64,000 nt of DNA. Source: Sphingomonas sp. IC081 (lineage in GTDB: Bacteria > Pseudomonadota > Alphaproteobacteria > Sphingomonadales > Sphingomonadaceae). The stretch spans positions 465,922 to 529,921 of the forward strand of contig NZ_CP029762.1 of the NCBI RefSeq assembly GCF_006874585.1, given 5' to 3'. Positions 18,131 through 25,329 of the stretch are shown piece after piece; position 1 is the first letter of the stretch; each line of letters opens with the position of its first letter. The notes under the pieces are model-generated. The model saw nothing but the letters and a program-made list of their open reading frames with translations. It was not told the DNA's origin and did not search any database. The translations under genes and the position numbers were made by a program.

Positions 18131-18667
18131 ATGTTGGAATTGCCGTTCACGCAGCCATTGCCGGTCGACCGCGGACTGGACCTGCCCGGGATCATGCGCA
18201 CGATCGCCGATCACTCCGCCCGCCCGCGCTACACCTTCATGGTGCTCGACCTCATCACGCGGGTCGCGGGCAGGGGCGGGGCTGCGGGCCCGCTGGTTCG
18301 GGACGGCGAACAACTTGTGCCTATCCGAGAATGGCTTTCCGCTGCCATCGCGCCCAGTGCGGCCCGTCACCATTACCGCAAGGCGACCATCGAAGCGGTC
18401 CGGCGCGACCTTGCATCGCGAGGCATGCTGCCTGCCGATATGCAGGAAGCCGAGCGCATGGTGGAATGCGAGGTGGCCGACCGGGTGCGCATTTCGGGCA
18501 TGACGGCGGTCAGCCGCGCGGTATCGGAACTGGTCAAGGCGGGGCTGGTGAAGCGCCATTACCAGGGATACCGGGTGGACCATTGCAACCGCGGCGCGCA
18601 GCGCCAGGCGGTCTATACCGTGCCGGGCCACGTGCTGGCCGCATTAACGCGCGGAGCCGCCACCTGA
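18131..18667 (+). CDS. Winged-helix DNA-binding protein of unknown family
   Basis: 178 residues from the ATG at 18131; an in-frame ATG at 18089 would add 14 residues. I do not recognise the family. The C-terminal third looks like a winged helix: a recognition-helix-like segment ISGMTAVSRAVSELVKAGLV, then a wing KRHYQGYRVDHCNRGAQRQA and strand VYTVPGH. An N-terminal helical part contains RYTFMVLDLITRVAGRGG and a segment REWLSAAIAPSAARHHYRKA. Size and layout would suit either an autorepressor or a small replication-initiator-like protein. The repeat cluster just upstream is the obvious candidate target. No partition, mobilisation or phage genes are near, so a plasmid origin is not supported. 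Transcription converges on the aldolase gene. Confidence 0.55.
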   Translation: MLELPFTQPLPVDRGLDLPGIMRTIADHSARPRYTFMVLDLITRVAGRGGAAGPLVRDGEQLVPIREWLSAAIAPSAARHHYRKATIEAVRRDLASRGMLPADMQEAERMVECEVADRVRISGMTAVSRAVSELVKAGLVKRHYQGYRVDHCNRGAQRQAVYTVPGHVLAALTRGAAT

Positions 18668-18697
18668 AGCAGCGACGGCTCCGCGCACCATTCCGGC

Positions 18698-19750
18698 TCA
18701 GGCGGCGCGCCGACCTGCAAGTGCGCTGGCGGCACGAATGTCGGCGGCAAGGTCGTTCACCACATCCGGCATCGCATCCCATGCGAACATGAACCGCGCG
18801 CCGCCGCCGATGAAGGTGTAGAAGCGCCAGCCACGCGCGCGCAGTTCGGCGAGGACTGCCTCGGGCGCGCTGAGGAACACGGCGTTGGCCTCGGCCGGGA
18901 AGATCAGGTCGATGTCGGGCAGATCGGCCACTTGCGCGGCAAGCGAGGCGGCGCAGGCATTGCCATGCGCGGCATTGCGCAACCAGGCTCCGCTTTCCAG
19001 CATGCCGACCCAGGGCGCCGAAAGGTAACGCATTTTCGAGGCGAGCTGGCCGGCCTGCTTGCAGCGATAAGAAAAGTCCTCGGCCAGCGCGCGGTCAAAG
19101 AAGATCACGGCATCGCCTACCGCCATGCCATTCTTGGTGCCGCCAAAGCACAGCACATCGACGCCTGCCTGCCAGGTGATCTCGGCGGGCGAGCAGCCGA
19201 GGCTGGCGCAGGCATGGGCAAACCGCGCTCCGTCCATGTGCAGCTTGAGGCCCAGTTCGCGGCAGACCGCGGAAATCGCGCGCACTTCCTCGATCGAATA
19301 GACAAGGCCGGTTTCGGTGGGCTGCGTGATCGTCACCACCCGGGCCTTGGGAAAGTGGATGTCCGATCGGCCGGTCGCCAGCGCGCGGATCGCCTCGGGC
19401 GTGATCTTTCCGTTGTCCGACGGCGCCAGCAGCAGCTTGGAGCCGTTCGAGAAGAACTCCGGCGCGCCGCATTCGTCGGTCTCGACGTGGGCCGAGGAAG
19501 AGCAGATCACGCCGTGGTAGGACTGGCAGAGCGAGGCGAGCGCGAGCGAGTTGGCGGCGGTGCCGTTGAACACGAAATAGACGTCGCAATCGCTGGCGAA
19601 CAGCGTGCGGAAGGCATCGGCGGCCTTCTGGGTCCACTCGTCCTCGCCATAGGCCGTCGCCGAACCGGCATTGGCGAGCGTCATGGCCTCCAGCGCCTCG
19701 GGGCAGATCCCGGCGTAATTGTCACTGGCGAATTGCTGTACTCGGTTCAC
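18698..19750 (-). CDS. ltaE: Low-specificity L-threonine aldolase (PLP-dependent beta-eliminating lyase family)
   Basis: 350 residues from a GTG start at 19750 with a GGGAAG ribosome site; it opens VNRVQQFASDNYAGICPEAL, where FASDN-x-AG is the hallmark start of the family. The enzyme splits L-threonine and allo-threonine to glycine and acetaldehyde in the cytoplasm. Active-site landmarks are AYGEDEWT, the substrate/PLP region FNGTAANSLAL, LHMDGARFAHA (Asp contacting the PLP ring) and FGGTKNGMAVG with the PLP-binding lysine. An open frame continues upstream of the GTG but is non-coding leader. A structured leader of about 160 bases precedes the gene, which is unusual and suggests RNA-level control. 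Confidence 0.9.
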   Translation of the reverse strand: MNRVQQFASDNYAGICPEALEAMTLANAGSATAYGEDEWTQKAADAFRTLFASDCDVYFVFNGTAANSLALASLCQSYHGVICSSSAHVETDECGAPEFFSNGSKLLLAPSDNGKITPEAIRALATGRSDIHFPKARVVTITQPTETGLVYSIEEVRAISAVCRELGLKLHMDGARFAHACASLGCSPAEITWQAGVDVLCFGGTKNGMAVGDAVIFFDRALAEDFSYRCKQAGQLASKMRYLSAPWVGMLESGAWLRNAAHGNACAASLAAQVADLPDIDLIFPAEANAVFLSAPEAVLAELRARGWRFYTFIGGGARFMFAWDAMPDVVNDLAADIRAASALAGRRAA

Positions 19751-19912
19751 GTGCGTCTTCCCATGCTCAGGCGGAGCAGGGCGCAAGAACGAACGAAATG
19801 TGGCGCAGGAAACCCGTTTTGTTGCCGGTTCGGCCACATCCCTCCTTGCTGGAGGCACCACCTTGCCCGGTAGGCAGGTTGGTGTCGGACGTCGGCCCGA
19901 CTCTTGATGCTG
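19751..19912 (-). ncRNA. Structured 5' leader of the threonine aldolase gene, candidate cis-regulatory RNA
   Basis: The region between the predicted transcription start (near 19912) and the GTG codon can form three successive stem-loops. The first is an imperfect 12-bp stem (19856-19884). The second is a perfect CCTCC-N5-GGAGG hairpin (19841-19855). The third is a closed stem ATGTGGC/GCCACAT (19798-19804 with 19833-19839). The GGAGG of the second hairpin precedes a 30-codon frame on the minus strand, beginning MWPNRQQNGFPAPHF, whose TGA overlaps the aldolase GTG start. It does not match the consensus of the glycine, TPP or cobalamin riboswitches as I know them. The role is inferred. Confidence 0.45.
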
Positions 19913-19918
19913 AAAGCG

Positions 19919-19947
19919 CCAATAGAAGCCGGCGGCGGGGTGGTCAA
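19919..19947 (-). promoter_or_regulatory. Promoter of the threonine aldolase gene
   Basis: On the minus strand TTGACC (19942-19947) and TATTGG (19919-19924) are separated by 17 bases. The -35 element lies in the loop of the hairpin that should terminate the upstream pncB gene, so read-through or folding of the DNA could link the two genes. Confidence 0.5.
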
Positions 19948-19967
19948 GAACCGATCCCGCCGCCGGC
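19928..19967 (-). terminator. Perfect 12-bp hairpin after pncB
   Basis: GCCGGCGGCGGG (19928-19939) and CCCGCCGCCGGC (19956-19967) are perfectly complementary with a 16-base loop, seven bases past the pncB stop codon. It is probably the pncB transcription terminator, although only a short T-rich stretch follows. Confidence 0.6.
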
Positions 19968-19973
19968 AAAAGG

Positions 19974-21287
19974 TCACACTTCGGGGGTGCGGGCGTTCAT
20001 CCCTTCCTGCCCGAAGATGCGCAGGTAACGAGCGACTTCCGCCGCCGTGCCGGTGGCCTTGGCGGGGTTGTCCGACAGCTTCACGGCGGGCTGTCCATCG
20101 GCCTGCATCACCTTGGCGACCAGCGAGATCGGTTCGAGGCCGGCACCGCCGGCCGGATCGCAGCCGCGGAAATCGTTGGTGAGGTTGGTCCCCCAGCCAA
20201 AGCTCATGCGCACCCGGCCATGGAAGTGGTGATAGGTCCGCTCGATGGTCTCGATGTCCATGCCGTCGGAAAAGATCAGCAGCTTCTCGCGCGGGTCACG
20301 GCCGCGCTCCTGCCACCAGGCGATGATCTGCTCGCCCGCCTCGATCGGCGGCATGCTGTCGGGGCGGAAGCCGGTCCAGTCGGCAACCCAGTCGGGGGCG
20401 TTGCGCAGGAACGACGTGGTACCGAAGGCATCGGGCAGGGCGACCAGCAGGTTTCCGTCGTAATGGGCGCGCCACTCTTCGAGAACCTGGTAAGGCGCCT
20501 CGGCAATGGCCGCGTCGTTCCCGCCGCGCCCGGCGATCGCGGCCAGGACCATGGGCAGTTCATGGGCATTGGTGCCGGTCGCCTCGAGGTCGTTGTCCAT
20601 CGCCAGCAGCACGTTGGAGGTGCCGATGAGCCGGTCGCCAAGCCCTTCCTTGAGCGCCTCCACGCACCAGCGTTGCCACAGGAAGCCATGACGCCGCCGG
20701 GTGCCGAAATCACTGATGGCAAGGTCGGGCAGGGCGCGCAGGCGTTCCACCTTGTCCCATAGCCGGGCCTTGGCGCGGGCGTAGAGCACATCGAGCTCGA
20801 AGCGTCCGCGCCCTTTCAGTACCGCGCGCGAGCGCAGTTCGTTGACGATGGCGAGCGCGGGGATCTCCCACATCGTGGTGTGGGTCCAGGGACCGGGAAA
20901 GCGCAGTTCGAACTGGCCGTCGACCTTACGCAATTCGTATTCAGGCAACTGGAAATCGGCGAGCCAGGCGATGAAGTCCGGCGCGAACATGCGCGCCTTG
21001 CCGTAGAAGCTGTTGCCCGCCAGCCAGATCAGCTCCTTCTTGGAAAAGCGCAGCGTCCGCGCGTGATCGAGCTGGTCACGCAGTTCCTGCTCGTCGATCA
21101 CATCGGCCAGACGCACGGTGCGCGTGCGGTTCACCAGCGAGAAGGTGGCCTGTACGTCATCATGGAGATGACGGATCATCTGCAACATCAGCAGCTTGTA
21201 GAAGTCTGTGTCCAGCAGGCTGCGGACGATCGGATCGAGGCGCCATCCGTGATCGTAGGTACGCTTGGCGATATCGGTGACGTTCAT
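19974..21287 (-). CDS. pncB: Nicotinate phosphoribosyltransferase
   Basis: 437 residues from the ATG at 21287, preceded by AGGAGC at good spacing. The enzyme makes nicotinate mononucleotide from nicotinate and PRPP with ATP, the first step of NAD salvage, in the cytoplasm. Family landmarks: [20 protein letters not shown] at the N-terminus, [32 protein letters not shown] (phosphoribosyl-binding region with the conserved FGTRRR), [20 protein letters not shown] and [17 protein letters not shown] with the later [10 protein letters not shown]. Length and all blocks agree with bacterial PncB. It is transcribed alone; a transporter gene remnant lies upstream on the same strand. Confidence 0.95.
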   Translation of the reverse strand: MNVTDIAKRTYDHGWRLDPIVRSLLDTDFYKLLMLQMIRHLHDDVQATFSLVNRTRTVRLADVIDEQELRDQLDHARTLRFSKKELIWLAGNSFYGKARMFAPDFIAWLADFQLPEYELRKVDGQFELRFPGPWTHTTMWEIPALAIVNELRSRAVLKGRGRFELDVLYARAKARLWDKVERLRALPDLAISDFGTRRRHGFLWQRWCVEALKEGLGDRLIGTSNVLLAMDNDLEATGTNAHELPMVLAAIAGRGGNDAAIAEAPYQVLEEWRAHYDGNLLVALPDAFGTTSFLRNAPDWVADWTGFRPDSMPPIEAGEQIIAWWQERGRDPREKLLIFSDGMDIETIERTYHHFHGRVRMSFGWGTNLTNDFRGCDPAGGAGLEPISLVAKVMQADGQPAVKLSDNPAKATGTAAEVARYLRIFGQEGMNARTPEV

Positions 21288-21406
21288 GCAAGCTCCTGAA
21301 GGCTGATCTGCGCGTCTGCCGTCATGAACCCTGCGGCGCAAGGAGAGAGTTCGCCCGCATCGAACGCCATCTCGGTGATCTGATGCCGGGTATCTTTGCC
21401 CCCCGA

Positions 21407-21525
21407 TCAGGTGTTGAGCAGCGAAAGCGTCAGTGCCGCGCAGCCCGCGACGAGCGCGACCAGCGGTGCGCCCATGCGGGCGTAGTCGCTGAAGCGATTG
21501 CCGCCGGCAACCTGCCAGATATTAG
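21407..21525 (-). pseudogene. C-terminal remnant of an SLC13/DASS-like transporter gene
   Basis: On the minus strand a frame reads [20 protein letters not shown] and continues for about 20 hydrophobic residues ([19 protein letters not shown]) to a stop at 21407. The pattern [13 protein letters not shown] resembles the last loop and final membrane helix of SLC13-type anion transporters (GYRFxDYxRxG). Nothing of the first several hundred residues is present: the frame closes upstream and the ACR3 stop codon is 48 bases away. I read it as the leftover 3' end of a transporter gene cut when the arsenic genes arrived. The call rests on a short match. Confidence 0.4.
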
Positions 21526-21573
21526 GCCGTTAGGCGGGATTGAACTGATAATATATCTTATGTTAAATGATGC

Positions 21574-22605
21574 TCACCCTGCGGTGACACCGCGCTCGTA
21601 CCAGGGGCGCGTGCGCTTCACCATGGCGACGATGGACAGCATCACAGGCACTTCCACCAGGACGCCAACCACGGTGGCCAGGGCCGCGCCGGAGCCGAGC
21701 CCGAACAGGCTGATCGCTGCCGCGACGGCCAGTTCGAAGAAGTTCGATGCGCCGATCAGTGCCGATGGCCCAGCGACGCACCAGTCCACACCCAGACGCC
21801 GACTGAGCCCGTAGGCAATTCCGGCATTAAGATAGACCTGAAACAGGATCGGAACCGCGATGAGCACGATGACCAGCGGCTGCCGCACGATCTGCTCTCC
21901 CTGGAAACCGAACAGCAGGACCAGGGTCAGCAGGAGGCTGGCCAGGCTGAACGGTCCGACCGCCGAGAGAAAACGATCCAGGCGGGCACCTCCACCACGC
22001 AGCAGGGCGCGGCGCAGCACCTGCGAAACAAGCACCGGAACCACGATGTAGAGGCCCACGGACAGCATCAGCGTGTTCCAGGGCACCGTTATCGATGCAA
22101 CCCCGAGCAGCAGGCCGACCAGCGGCGCAAAAGCAACGACCATGATGAGGTCGTTCAGCGCGACCTGGCTCAAGGTGTAGTTCGGCTCTCCGTCGACGAG
22201 GTTGGACCAGACAAATACCATCGCCGTGCAGGGTGCCGCGGCCAGCAGGATCAGCCCTGCAATGTAGGACGACGAGGCTCCGGCCGGCAGCAACGGCGCA
22301 AAGAGATAGCCGAGGAAAGCTGTCCCCAGCAGCGCCATCGAGAACGGCTTGATCGCCCAGTTCACCAGCAGTGTCACGCCGATGCCGCGCCAGTGCCGGC
22401 GCACGCTGTGCAGCGCGCCGAAGTCGACCCGCAGGAGCATCGGCACGATCATCAGCCAGATCAGCACGGCAACGACGAGATTGACCCTGGCCACTTCCAT
22501 CGCGGCGATGGCCGCGAATGCCGCTGGCGCCAGATGACCAAGCGTGATCCCGGCAACGATGCACAGTGCCACCCACAGCGAAAGATAGCGTTCGAACAGC
22601 GACAT
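21574..22605 (-). CDS. acr3: ACR3-family arsenite efflux transporter
   Basis: 343 residues with ten predicted membrane helices, the normal ACR3 layout. It exports arsenite (and often antimonite) from the cytoplasm using the proton motive force. Landmarks are FERYLSLWVALCIVAGITLG at the start, the helix region with LLAAAPCTAMVFVWSNLVDG containing the catalytically needed cysteine, the following NDLIMVVAFAP segment and the C-terminal GLSRRLGVDWCVAGPSALIG with ASNFFELAVA. It is the last gene of the arsR-arsC-acetyltransferase-acr3 operon; only four bases separate it from the acetyltransferase gene. Confidence 0.93.
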   Translation of the reverse strand: MSLFERYLSLWVALCIVAGITLGHLAPAAFAAIAAMEVARVNLVVAVLIWLMIVPMLLRVDFGALHSVRRHWRGIGVTLLVNWAIKPFSMALLGTAFLGYLFAPLLPAGASSSYIAGLILLAAAPCTAMVFVWSNLVDGEPNYTLSQVALNDLIMVVAFAPLVGLLLGVASITVPWNTLMLSVGLYIVVPVLVSQVLRRALLRGGGARLDRFLSAVGPFSLASLLLTLVLLFGFQGEQIVRQPLVIVLIAVPILFQVYLNAGIAYGLSRRLGVDWCVAGPSALIGASNFFELAVAAAISLFGLGSGAALATVVGVLVEVPVMLSIVAMVKRTRPWYERGVTAG

Positions 22606-22609
22606 GCGA

Positions 22610-23146
22610 TCATTCCATCGTTGAATTGTCGGGGGCCGAGCCGGTGCCCTCCCCTAGCGCGATTTGCATATAGACCGTGTCGAGCCAGCGCCCGGCCTTC
22701 CAGCCCATGCCGGTCAGCCGCCCGGCGTGCTCGAAACCGCATGCCGCGTGCAGCGCGACCGAAGCAGGCTCGCCGCCGCCGATGACCGCGACCATGCAGC
22801 GAAAGCCGTGGGCCTCGGCCGCCGCCAGCAACCCTGTCAGCAAGGCCTTGCCGATACCGCCGCCACGCCGGTCATGGGCCACGTAGATGCTGTCCTCGCA
22901 GGCATAGGCATAAGCGGGCCGGTCACGGAACTGCGCGGCATAGGCATAGCCGACCAGTTCGGACCCATGGCTGGCGACGAGAAAGGGCCAGCCGCGCGCG
23001 GTGATGGCCAGGATCTTCGCCTCGGTTTCGGCTAGGCCCGGAGGCACCACGTCATACGTCGCAGTGCCATGGCGGACGTGATGGGCGTAAATCTCGGCGA
23101 TCGCCGCAGCGTCGGTGCGCCGGACCGGGCGAAGCGACGGTGTCAT
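22610..23146 (-). CDS. GNAT N-acetyltransferase, PAT/ArsN-like
   Basis: 178 residues; the ATG at 23146 overlaps the arsC stop. The GNAT fold is clear: LRPVRRTDAAAIAEIYAHHV, the strand GYAYAAQFRDRPAYAYACED, the acetyl-CoA pyrophosphate loop DRRGGGIGKALLTGLL (R-x-x-G-x-G/A) and the closing block ASVALHAACGFEHAGRLTGM. It closely resembles phosphinothricin acetyltransferases. Its place between arsC and acr3 points to ArsN1-type enzymes, which acetylate the alpha-amino group of arsinothricin, the arsenical analogue of phosphinothricin; this substrate is inferred from context. Other amino-acid analogues are equally possible. Confidence 0.85.
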   Translation of the reverse strand: MTPSLRPVRRTDAAAIAEIYAHHVRHGTATYDVVPPGLAETEAKILAITARGWPFLVASHGSELVGYAYAAQFRDRPAYAYACEDSIYVAHDRRGGGIGKALLTGLLAAAEAHGFRCMVAVIGGGEPASVALHAACGFEHAGRLTGMGWKAGRWLDTVYMQIALGEGTGSAPDNSTME

Positions 23147-23556
23147 CGCCCTTTGGTTCCCACGACCTCGCCGTCTTCCTTCACGAAAGCGGGTAGCGCC
23201 CCGGCGGGGAGCAGGTCGAGCACCATTTCGGAAGGCCGGCACAGTTTTACCCCAAGCGGAGCGACAACCAGCGGGCGGTTGATCAGGATCGGATGCTCCA
23301 GCATCGCATCGATGAGCGCGTCATCCGCAAGGCTTTCGTCGCCCAGCCCCAACTGCGCGAATGGAGTGCCCTTCTCGCGCAGCAGTGCGCGCGCGGTGAT
23401 GCCGGCCCGCGCGATGAGCTGAACCAGCAGTTCGCGGCTCGGCGGCGTCTTCAGGTACTCGACGACATGCGGTTCGATGCCGGCGCCGCGGATCATGGCG
23501 AGGGTGTTTCGCGAGGTGCCGCAGTCGGGATTATGATAGATCACGATATCGGTCAT
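23143..23556 (-). CDS. arsC: Arsenate reductase, glutaredoxin-dependent ArsC
   Basis: 137 residues, close to the E. coli plasmid ArsC length. It reduces arsenate to arsenite in the cytoplasm with glutathione and glutaredoxin. The catalytic Cys12 is in YHNPDCGTSRNTLAMIRGAG, the standard P-loop-like start, and the two further arginines appear in ARALLREKGTPFAQLGL and ILINRPLVVAPLG. The ATG at 23556 follows arsR closely, with ten bases between the genes, and the stop overlaps the acetyltransferase start. Its product arsenite is then exported by the ACR3 protein of the same operon. Confidence 0.95.
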   Translation of the reverse strand: MTDIVIYHNPDCGTSRNTLAMIRGAGIEPHVVEYLKTPPSRELLVQLIARAGITARALLREKGTPFAQLGLGDESLADDALIDAMLEHPILINRPLVVAPLGVKLCRPSEMVLDLLPAGALPAFVKEDGEVVGTKGR

Positions 23557-23566
23557 GGTCGCCTCG

Positions 23567-23896
23567 TCAGCAGCAGGTGAGTTCGGCCAGCAGCGGTGCG
23601 CAAAGCTCGGTGCGCCCCTCGCAGCAGTCCCGGGCCAGGTAGACCAGCAAGGCCCGCAGCGCATCGATGTCGGCGCGCTGGATCTGTTGGCGCCCCTGCT
23701 TGCGTGATTGCACGAGACCGGCTTTCGCCAGGATCGCGAGATGGCTGGAAAAGGTGCTCTGGCTCAGCTGCGAGGCGTCGACCAGCGCGCCGGTCGCAAG
23801 GCCATCCGGCTCGTTGCGGACCAGCAGGCGAAAGGCGTCGAGCCGGGTCGGGTGAGCCAGCGCGGCAAGCATGGAGAGCGCGGATTCGGTATCCAT
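23567..23896 (-). CDS. arsR: ArsR-family arsenite-responsive repressor
   Basis: 109 residues. The winged-helix DNA-binding part is standard: LAALAHPTRLDAFRLLVR, then SQLSQSTFSSHLAILAKAGL as recognition region and the wing SRKQGRQQIQ. The metal site is not the ELCVCDL type of plasmid R773. Instead cysteines lie at the C-terminus (C91, C92, C99, C108, C109), as in the Acidithiobacillus ferrooxidans repressor, where C95, C96 and C102 bind As(III). It should repress its own operon until arsenite binds. The start codon lies inside one operator and seven bases after the -10 element, so the messenger is predicted to be leaderless. Confidence 0.92.
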   Translation of the reverse strand: MDTESALSMLAALAHPTRLDAFRLLVRNEPDGLATGALVDASQLSQSTFSSHLAILAKAGLVQSRKQGRQQIQRADIDALRALLVYLARDCCEGRTELCAPLLAELTCC

Positions 23897-23954
23897 GCAT
23901 CGATATTATTCGATGCATGAGGTGCGGTCAACAACCCATCGATTAATCTCGATG
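23895..23954 (-). promoter_or_regulatory. ars promoter with two matching operators and a leaderless start
   Basis: On the minus strand TTGACC (23926-23931), 17 bases, TAATAT (23903-23908) form a near-consensus promoter. The seventh base after the -10 is the A of the arsR ATG. One operator, ATGCATCGA-N6-TCGATGCAT (23895-23918), covers the -10 and the start codon. A second, CATCGA-N6-TCGATG (23937-23954), lies just upstream of the -35. Both share the same core and spacing, as expected for two ArsR dimers. Confidence 0.75.
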
Positions 23955-23971
23955 CCTCTTCCTTCCGCCGG

Positions 23972-24964
23972 TCACCTTGCCGGAGCTGGACCGGTACTTT
24001 CGCGCCGCACGAGTTCGAAGCGGAACTCCGGCGCCTCGTCGACGTCGCCGACCAGCGCATCGACCAGCGCCCTGCCCATCTCCTCCAGCGGCTGGCGCAC
24101 CGTGGTGAGCGGCGGCCAGGTGGTGGCGCTGGCCGACGTATCGTCAAAGCCGACGATCGAGAGATCCGCCGGCACTCTAAGCCCGCGCCGATGGGCGCAG
24201 GTCATCACCCCGAGCGCCATCGCATCGTTGGTGGCGAAGATCGCCGTGGGCGGCGGATCCTGGGCGAGCAGTTGTCCCGCCGCCTGCTCGCCCGAGGCAA
24301 AGTCAAAATCACCGGCAACAAACGTCGGGTCTAGCGCAAGCCCCGTCGCGGCGCTCAGCCCGTCGCGAAAACCCTCGACGCGGGCCTGTGCCGCCCGGTG
24401 ACCGGCAGGCGGCGTGATCACGCCGATGCGCCGGTGGCCAAGTTCGATCAGATGGTCGGCGATCATGCGCCCTGCCGCCCGTTCCGGCGTCGGGATGTTG
24501 AAGCTTTCCGCCATGATCGAGCCGGCGAGCCGCGCACAGGACAGATTGAGTTCGGACAAATGCTGGAGCAGCGCCTTGTCGTCCGACAGCGGCGGGGCCA
24601 GAAACACGCCGTCAGGCCGCAGCGCGGCGACGAGGCGGTCGAGAATCTCGAAGCGTTCCGGCCCGTCCAGCGGCATCGGCTCGACGACGAGGTGATAGCC
24701 AAGCTCGCGGCACCGGTTGGCCGCACCGACCTGGAGGGCCGACGTATAGCCGGGGGTCGGATTGTTGTAGAGAAACGCCAGCATGAAGGAGCGGCCTCCC
24801 GCCAGGCGCCGCGCCGACTGATTGGGCCGATAGCCGAGACGTTCGATCGCCCCGCTCACACGGCTGCGCAGGTCCTCGCTGACGTTCGGCGCCTTGTTGA
24901 CAACGCGGGACACGGTCTTGATGGAAACGCCGGCTGCGGCGGCAACGTCACGAATACTGGCCAT
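23972..24964 (-). CDS. LacI-family transcriptional regulator
   Basis: 330 residues. The LacI helix-turn-helix is at the extreme N-terminus (SIRDVAAAAGVSIKTVSRVV with hinge YRPNQSARRLAGG). The periplasmic-binding-protein-like ligand domain follows, with AFLYNNPTPGYTSALQVGAA, the GFRDGL segment and the late block AIFATNDAMALGVM and VPADLSIVGFDDTSASATTW. It probably controls the divergent sugar transporter gene, since 365 bases between them hold an ACAACGTTGT palindrome of LacI type. The inducing sugar cannot be read from the sequence. It ends 75 bases before arsR on the same strand; the ars genes have their own promoter in that gap. Confidence 0.9.
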   Translation of the reverse strand: MASIRDVAAAAGVSIKTVSRVVNKAPNVSEDLRSRVSGAIERLGYRPNQSARRLAGGRSFMLAFLYNNPTPGYTSALQVGAANRCRELGYHLVVEPMPLDGPERFEILDRLVAALRPDGVFLAPPLSDDKALLQHLSELNLSCARLAGSIMAESFNIPTPERAAGRMIADHLIELGHRRIGVITPPAGHRAAQARVEGFRDGLSAATGLALDPTFVAGDFDFASGEQAAGQLLAQDPPPTAIFATNDAMALGVMTCAHRRGLRVPADLSIVGFDDTSASATTWPPLTTVRQPLEEMGRALVDALVGDVDEAPEFRFELVRRESTGPAPAR

Positions 24965-25058
24965 CCGTCACGTGTGGCACACTCGCGTCGTCCTGAGAAT
25001 GGCTTGTGGTCATCAAGACGGACTTGATCCCCGTGCCGATGCAGGCTAGACGCTCGGT

Positions 25059-25068
25059 ACAACGTTGT
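25059..25068. promoter_or_regulatory. LacI-type operator ACAACGTTGT
   Basis: A perfect 10-base palindrome with central CG, extended to TGACAACGTTGTAC on the minus strand, 95 bases upstream of the LacI gene and about 260 bases upstream of the transporter. Central-CpG palindromes of this form are the usual targets of LacI-family proteins, so autoregulation and control of the transporter are likely. Confidence 0.6.
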
Positions 25069-25098
25069 CATCTCCTCCAAAACCGACAGCGTTGGCAC

Positions 25099-25136
25099 CC
25101 GGGTGCAGGTCTTGCGCAAGCGATGCCTGCACCCGG
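25099..25136. repeat. Nested inverted repeat in the LacI-transporter intergenic region
   Basis: CCGGGTGCAGG (25099-25109) is perfectly repeated inverted as CCTGCACCCGG (25126-25136). The 16-base loop itself contains the perfect palindrome CTTGCGCAAG (25111-25120), and the left arm overlaps CACCCGGGTG. No gene ends here and no T run follows, so it is not an ordinary terminator; a regulator-binding site or a leader hairpin are possible. The rest of the 365-base gap (24965-25329) shows no gene. Confidence 0.6.
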
Positions 25137-25329
25137 ATGACAACAACAAGAACGATATGGGAGAATAAAGCCGGACGCCGGCACGGTACCGCCAGGAGGG
25201 GCTTCCACGCAGCGGCTCATCCGGGGGGCATCCAGCGGCGACGCAGGCCATCGGACATTCCCATAAGTTCCTGAAACGTAGTCCTGAAACGCGCGTCCCA
25301 CGCGCCCGCCAGCAACAGGTCGAGCCCTC

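Noticed and set aside
17990-18667. A plasmid replication origin with its initiator
   Set aside because: Repeats and a small winged-helix protein fit loosely, but no partition, mobilisation or integration genes are present and all neighbours are chromosomal housekeeping genes.
19751-19912. A glycine riboswitch in front of the threonine aldolase gene
   Set aside because: The structured leader lacks the conserved glycine-aptamer segments I know, so it is reported only as an unassigned candidate.
19751-19969. An N-terminal extension of the threonine aldolase into the open upstream frame
   Set aside because: The family begins at FASDN; the upstream translation has no such residues, and a proper ribosome site precedes the GTG at 19750.
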